Assembly: GCA_002309915.1 (NCBI GenBank)
Contig: DBYT01000011.1
Location: 1-11,193 of the forward strand
Origin: Bacteroidales bacterium UBA1179
GTDB taxonomy: Bacteria; Bacteroidota; Bacteroidia; Bacteroidales; Bacteroidaceae
Direction: 5' to 3'
Length of the DNA: 11,193 bases
Position numbers and translations under genes: made by a program. Shown here in pieces: positions 6,784 to 11,193 of the stretch (position 1 is the stretch's first letter; every line of letters begins with the position of its first letter). The notes under the pieces are model-generated. The model made no database searches and had not been told where the DNA came from. It saw only the letters and a list, made by a program, of their open reading frames with translations.

Positions 6784-9700
6784 TCAGAAATCTTTCTCGA
6801 GTACCAGACCTACGCCCTGAGTAGTCAGCGTGGTCTTTGAGAAGTATTTGTCATTGGCTTTGTTGTAGCCTTTGATGCTTATTCCCTTGCCCCGTTTGTC
6901 GGGTATGAGCAGATACTTGAACTCAAAGTCACCGATAAAGTTCGAGGTGTTGTTGATGGTGTTTTCCCTGTAACCGAAATTACCGTTTATAAGCAGACGG
7001 TTGTTGAGCAGGTGGGCCTCCAGAATACCCTGGAGTTCCTTGTTGCTCAGGTTGGTTGCATCGTTGGTGAGATAACTGCTGGCGCTGACATTACTTGACA
7101 GGGTTATCTTGTCATTGTCCATTACTTTTGACAGCAGGTTGTTTATCTGGCCGCTCACGGTGTTGTTTACGATTGACTCGACGGCACTGGGTGTCATACG
7201 GTCGGAGTTCATGTCATCGGTATAGAAACGGCCCAGTGCCAACAGGTAGATGAACTGGTTCTCACGCTGCTCCTGGGTGGTTGTGGCGCTGGCCAGAACG
7301 GCTTTCTCCTCGGGCGTTCCGCTGGGCATGTCGATATCGAATGTCACGCGCGGGTCAGTTACGTTTCCGGTGATGCCCATGAGACATCTTACGTGTACCT
7401 TATTGTTGGACGATGCGCTGGGATCAAGGTCGTATATGGATGCAGAATTGACGTTGTGGTATGTCTGCAGGTTGATTTCGGTATCCAGCGGAGCTCCGTT
7501 GAACCTTACGTAACTGCCCTCCATCAGGTTGAAGTTCTTACGTATGATGTCCTCGATGGATAGGGCGCACTGTCCGTAACTCAGATTGTAGATACCGTTA
7601 AGTGACGGTCCGTCCTTGGGCGTGTAAAGCATTGATATATTTCCGTTTCCACGGAAGAATCCGTTGAGTGACGGCATGGCCATCTCAATCAGGGCATCCT
7701 CACTGCACTCTATGTTCAGGTCCAGACGGAACGGCTTGTTGTTTTTGGTCTTTTGGGGAATGATATTCCTTACGGTCTCCTCATCGATACTGACCGTTCC
7801 ACGGTCTACTATGGTGAGGAAGTTGTAATCAGCCACAGTACCGGACCTGGGGCTGTAGCCTATCCTTGTTCCAGGAGCGGTACGTGCATCGACCGATATG
7901 TTCAGACCGCCTGCGGGATCGAACTTGAGTGACATGGAACCCTCGGCGTATACTGATGCGAATATGTCACTCTTTTCGTTTCTGGACTGGTTGTAGACGA
8001 GCATATCGGCAACATAGGCGTTCATGTCAACTCTCCAATGGGAGAACTTGTCATGATAGAGGATGCAGGTGAGCAGACCGTCGTGACCCTTTTCATCGTA
8101 GAATTCCACGTCTTTGAACAGCATCTGTCCGGGCTCGAACCACAGCGTGTCGCGTTTGACAAGGAATGATGTGTGGACGGCATCCTGGACGAAATAACCG
8201 TCTTCCAGGATAGCCTGGCCCTCCATGTCCATGTCGGGCAGTTGGCCGAACAGACGTAACTGACCGACAGCGCGGCCGCCCATATCTCTGAATACTGACT
8301 TGGTCCAGTTGCTGAGGAAATGAAGGTCGGTATGATTGGCATCCAGTGTCACGTCCAGGTATTTGGTCTCAGGTATGAAATATCCGTTGAAAGCAGTAGA
8401 TGAGACCCCTTCATCGTTCATGGTTCCCTGCACCTCAATCTGTTGAGTGGCGCGGTTCCAACGGCAGTTGGCTTCGAGAAGGCCCTGGTAAGAATCCATT
8501 AAGTTGAAATCCTCTACCTTGAAGGAACCGGAAATTGCGGGATTGGCCAGTACTCCGGAGGCAAATACCATGCCTGAGGCAAGACCTTCCAGTTGAGGCG
8601 CTTTCCTTAGATGCATCGAGGCAATGGTCTGTTTGAGGTCGATATTCTTCATTGACAGTGCGAATACATCGCTGGAATCAGATGATACGGTTCCGTTGGC
8701 ATAGATGAACTGGTCGTTGTTGCTTGCGTTCAGGTCCGTGACGGTGACCTTGCCCATATCAGTCAGGATCTGGGCTATGGAGAGATTCCAGATGGTGCCG
8801 TTGACTGTTATGTTGGTGGTGTCCACAACTGACAGTGACTGCAGTCCGTGACGGCGGTCATACTTGAGGAACTGGGTGAGTGTCTGCGCGGTTCCGCTCA
8901 TGGTGTGGGATTTGTTACCCCATGAGTAGTCGGCATGTACGATATCGGTCGATGCATCAAATGATGCTGTAAGGCTGGTCATATCGCCCGTCTTGTCACC
9001 GTATGAGCCTGCAAGGTCAACATTGCAGGTCCCGTCGGATGATTTCAGGTTGATGAAGGCATCGGTAATACTCTGTTCCCTCAATGAAAGGTCAGGTACG
9101 GATACTGAACCGTTGTAAACGCTCCTGCTGTCTATGAATGTCATCTGCAGGTGGGCCGGCTGGTTGACGGATACGGGTGAGTGGAATACCTTCTGCAAGA
9201 AGTCGGTATTCCGTACGTTTATATCGAGCGCAAAACTGTTCGAGGCCTTGGAGTAGGAGCCTGCCTTGAGTTTTGTGCCTACCAGCTTGCCTATGTTGGG
9301 GAGCGCATCGGAGCAGGCCTTGGCGATTGAGGCCGGTATGCGTGATGCCTGATAGTTTCCTATAAGGGTTGCGTTCATGAAGTCACTGTTTATGGTAGTG
9401 GCTCTTATGACGTCATTGTATTGGCCGATGGCGACGGTCATGTTCCCCATTGACCAGTCGCCCGATTCGTCCTCATAATAGAGGCTGTCAACCGATACCT
9501 TGCCGATGAAATCATCTATGTTGTGTCCGATGACGGTGGCGGTTATCTGGGCGGTAAGGGACATGGTATCCCTGTCAACCAGGTGATATGCACCCAGGTT
9601 GATGGAATCGGCCTTGGCTTTGACAGCGTAGTAGGGGATGTTTCCAGTACCTATTCCGGCATTGAGGTCCAGGGCTCCGTTCCTGTCGGCGAACTTGAGG

Positions 9701-11127
9701 TCAGTAAGTATCAGGTCGGGATTGAATGATCCGTTGACGTTAATGCCGCGATAGGTGTATCTCTTGTATCTCAGACTGCCGATTCGTCCGTTGAAACGGC
9801 CCGAAAATCCGTCATCCTGCCTGGTCAGTTCGGTGTGGGCGGTGAGGGAACAGTTGCCCAGATCCCTGTTGCCGGTGAACGTGCGCAGGTTGACATCCTG
9901 TGCAGTCAGGTTACCGCTGTATGAGCCGTCCTGTCCGTTCATATCACACAAAACCGTGCCGGCCTGGCTGATTATCTGCAGCGTTGAACTTGAATTTCCG
10001 TTGCGGTTTTCATAGTTGGCCTTGAAGGATCCGTTGCCCAGTGAGTTCAGTTGGGCAGGCAGGGTAAGTGCAAACCCTGCAAACTGCTGTTTGATCCATT
10101 GCGGCAGGTCGTCAGAGAATGTGCCGTGCGCATCGGCATAACGGCAGCCTGTAAAACGGAATGCCGTATCAAGCATGACTGCGCCTCTCATCCCAAAGTC
10201 CAGTATGCTGTCCGGAATCTCTAGATTCATGGATGTCAGGTTCAGGTCACCGTGGCGTCCGTTACCTTTCAGCGAGAACGATACGGGGGTTGTCATGGAG
10301 GCTGTCTTGGGGTACAATGCCTTGAAGTCACTGCCGGTCAGGGTGGCCTTGATGTCAACGTCCAGATCCGGCAACCCTTTCAGAGTGGTTGCGAATCCTG
10401 CATCGGCCGTGAGTTTTTTGGCCTCAAACCGGCTGTAGGGGGTGGCGAATTCAAATCCTGACAGGTTTGTGCCGTCTTTGCCTATGTGTACCGCTCCCTT
10501 GGCCTTGCTCAGTACGAAACCTGACTGCTCGGCAAAGGTGAACTTCCTTATGATGACCGATACGGAGTCAGTATTGAGCGCTTTGAGCGACATATTGGCG
10601 GTCAGGCCGGTCACTCCGATATGATTGGGGTTGAACAGACTGTCGGTCCACTCGGCACTGCGGACATCGTAGCGGATTGATCCGTTTCTTACGAGTATTG
10701 AGTTGGCTCTGAGTGACATGGGCTCGTCGCCTCCGCCGAACATGGCGGTCAGGAATGCGTAGTTGGGGTCCGATTCGGGATCCTCACGGTTGAGCCTTAT
10801 GCTGGGGCTGTTTACCCTGACGCTGGTGATGCTCAGTTTTTTCTTGAGCAGCTTGACGGGTTTGAGCCTGAGAGATAGTGAAGCGGCGTGGGCCAGGGTG
10901 TCATGATTGAGGTCATAGATGGTCAGGCCGTCGATGGTGATTCCGAACGGGTAGGTGAACTGCACACGGCCGGCTTCGACGTCGGTTCCCAGGGCGGATG
11001 ATGCGATTGATACCACATGCACGGCGGCTTCCTGCTGAATCTTTCTGTTATTCAGCAAAATATGGCCGGTCAGATAGGAGACTATCAAAACGGCCAGCAG
11101 AATGTGGACTATCTTACCCGCTTTCAC
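6784..11127 (-). CDS. tamB: TamB-family translocation and assembly module protein (AsmA-like, DUF490)
   Basis: Very long envelope protein: 1447 residues from the GTG at 11127, or 1450 from the TTG at 11136. No ATG is available near the 5' end and a TAG lies just upstream (11143-11145). I prefer GTG, which gives MKAGKIVHILLAVL, a usual short basic start before the single inner-membrane anchor (about 6-25). Next comes an AsmA/TamB-like N-terminus (EAGRVQFTYPFGITIDGLTI, about 50-70), then long repeated beta-strand segments expected to form a hydrophobic groove spanning the periplasm. The conserved TamB domain fills about 945-1447 (GGRAVGQLRLFG, later NGFFRGNGNISM, VTDPRVTFDIDMPSGTPEEK and QENQFIYLLALGRFY-like segments). 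The protein ends in TTQGVGLVLEKDF with terminal Phe. TamB proteins carry lipids or help outer-membrane protein assembly. No TamA/TamL partner is in the window. It is convergent with proS with no spacer. Confidence 0.95.
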   Translation of the reverse strand: MKAGKIVHILLAVLIVSYLTGHILLNNRKIQQEAAVHVVSIASSALGTDVEAGRVQFTYPFGITIDGLTIYDLNHDTLAHAASLSLRLKPVKLLKKKLSITSVRVNSPSIRLNREDPESDPNYAFLTAMFGGGDEPMSLRANSILVRNGSIRYDVRSAEWTDSLFNPNHIGVTGLTANMSLKALNTDSVSVIIRKFTFAEQSGFVLSKAKGAVHIGKDGTNLSGFEFATPYSRFEAKKLTADAGFATTLKGLPDLDVDIKATLTGSDFKALYPKTASMTTPVSFSLKGNGRHGDLNLTSMNLEIPDSILDFGMRGAVMLDTAFRFTGCRYADAHGTFSDDLPQWIKQQFAGFALTLPAQLNSLGNGSFKANYENRNGNSSSTLQIISQAGTVLCDMNGQDGSYSGNLTAQDVNLRTFTGNRDLGNCSLTAHTELTRQDDGFSGRFNGRIGSLRYKRYTYRGINVNGSFNPDLILTDLKFADRNGALDLNAGIGTGNIPYYAVKAKADSINLGAYHLVDRDTMSLTAQITATVIGHNIDDFIGKVSVDSLYYEDESGDWSMGNMTVAIGQYNDVIRATTINSDFMNATLIGNYQASRIPASIAKACSDALPNIGKLVGTKLKAGSYSKASNSFALDINVRNTDFLQKVFHSPVSVNQPAHLQMTFIDSRSVYNGSVSVPDLSLREQSITDAFINLKSSDGTCNVDLAGSYGDKTGDMTSLTASFDASTDIVHADYSWGNKSHTMSGTAQTLTQFLKYDRRHGLQSLSVVDTTNITVNGTIWNLSIAQILTDMGKVTVTDLNASNNDQFIYANGTVSSDSSDVFALSMKNIDLKQTIASMHLRKAPQLEGLASGMVFASGVLANPAISGSFKVEDFNLMDSYQGLLEANCRWNRATQQIEVQGTMNDEGVSSTAFNGYFIPETKYLDVTLDANHTDLHFLSNWTKSVFRDMGGRAVGQLRLFGQLPDMDMEGQAILEDGYFVQDAVHTSFLVKRDTLWFEPGQMLFKDVEFYDEKGHDGLLTCILYHDKFSHWRVDMNAYVADMLVYNQSRNEKSDIFASVYAEGSMSLKFDPAGGLNISVDARTAPGTRIGYSPRSGTVADYNFLTIVDRGTVSIDEETVRNIIPQKTKNNKPFRLDLNIECSEDALIEMAMPSLNGFFRGNGNISMLYTPKDGPSLNGIYNLSYGQCALSIEDIIRKNFNLMEGSYVRFNGAPLDTEINLQTYHNVNSASIYDLDPSASSNNKVHVRCLMGITGNVTDPRVTFDIDMPSGTPEEKAVLASATTTQEQRENQFIYLLALGRFYTDDMNSDRMTPSAVESIVNNTVSGQINNLLSKVMDNDKITLSSNVSASSYLTNDATNLSNKELQGILEAHLLNNRLLINGNFGYRENTINNTSNFIGDFEFKYLLIPDKRGKGISIKGYNKANDKYFSKTTLTTQGVGLVLEKDF

Positions 11128-11133
11128 AATATG

Positions 11134-11141
11134 CAAATGTA
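11134..11141 (-). promoter_or_regulatory. Possible -7 promoter element (TACATTTG) for tamB
   Basis: On the minus strand TACATTTG matches TAnnTTTG exactly. Initiation about 4 nt downstream (near 11130) would leave only about 3 nt before the GTG at 11127, and would exclude the TTG at 11136, whose bases lie inside the box. A GTTGG sequence lies about 22 nt upstream as a poor -33 candidate. The match could be chance, in which case the real promoter lies further right, in the A/T-rich end of the window or beyond. Confidence 0.45.
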
Positions 11142-11193
11142 ACTAACTCTTGGCATAAAAAAACCAACTTTATCGAGAGATTTTTTAAAAAAA
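11142..11193. other. Non-coding window edge upstream of tamB
   Basis: These 52 bases hold A- and T-runs (for example a seven-A run near 11157-11163 and TTTTTTAAAAAAA at the end), typical of upstream promoter DNA. No start codon with a lasting open frame or RNA feature can be supported here. A neighbouring gene, probably divergent or upstream, lies outside the window. Confidence 0.5.

Noticed and set aside
8022..8342. 106-codon alternative-frame open frame on the minus strand inside tamB
   Set aside because: It lies in another frame of tamB, its translation is rich in Ser, Cys and Trp with no domain pattern, and tamB itself is continuous through this region.
1..11193. Defence system, CRISPR array, prophage, transposon or other undescribed multi-gene system
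   Set aside because: No direct repeats with spacers, no transposase, integrase, nuclease or toxin-antitoxin pair, and no tRNA or attachment-site-like boundaries are visible. All long frames are explained by conserved housekeeping or envelope genes.

Overview
The window looks like chromosomal DNA from a member of the order Bacteroidales (phylum Bacteroidota). Four things point there: near-perfect TAnnTTTG promoter boxes with no convincing Shine-Dalgarno sequences, an archaeal/eukaryotic-type (type 3) prolyl-tRNA synthetase, a Plug-like protein of the type IX secretion (T9SS) family that is restricted to this phylum, and a very long TamB protein of the Bacteroidota form. Base composition looks near 50% GC by eye. 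I would not name a genus from this.

Layout from left to right. (1) Positions 1-1725, plus strand: the 3' part of a family 2 glycosyltransferase, then rarA only 3 nt downstream, closed by a perfect 16-bp hairpin that also serves the convergent gene. (2) Positions 1786-3967, minus strand: a T9SS Plug-family protein followed downstream by a two-repeat lipoprotein that has its own promoter box. (3) Positions 4058-5249, plus strand: a secreted CE1-type esterase, divergent from the Plug gene, with its own -7 box and a strong terminator. (4) Positions 5273-6783, plus strand: proS with its own -7 box. (5) Positions 6784-11127, minus strand: a giant tamB gene that meets proS stop codon to stop codon with no base between them. 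(6) The last ~66 nt hold the presumed tamB promoter and the window edge. There are no gene-free stretches longer than about 100 bases, and I see no RNA gene, CRISPR array or mobile element.

Most genes here are conserved housekeeping or cell-envelope genes: glycan assembly, replication-fork repair, outer-membrane biogenesis and translation. Several encode exported proteins (lipoprotein, Plug, esterase, TamB), so the region leans toward envelope functions, but nothing shows that they form one pathway. I found no credible new multi-gene system. The points most worth a second look are the zero-gap proS/tamB junction, the non-AUG and possibly leaderless start of tamB, a Plug protein without visible T9SS partners, the duplicated acidic-tailed lipoprotein, the proS zinc-site loss, and two terminators sharing nearly the same hairpin core.
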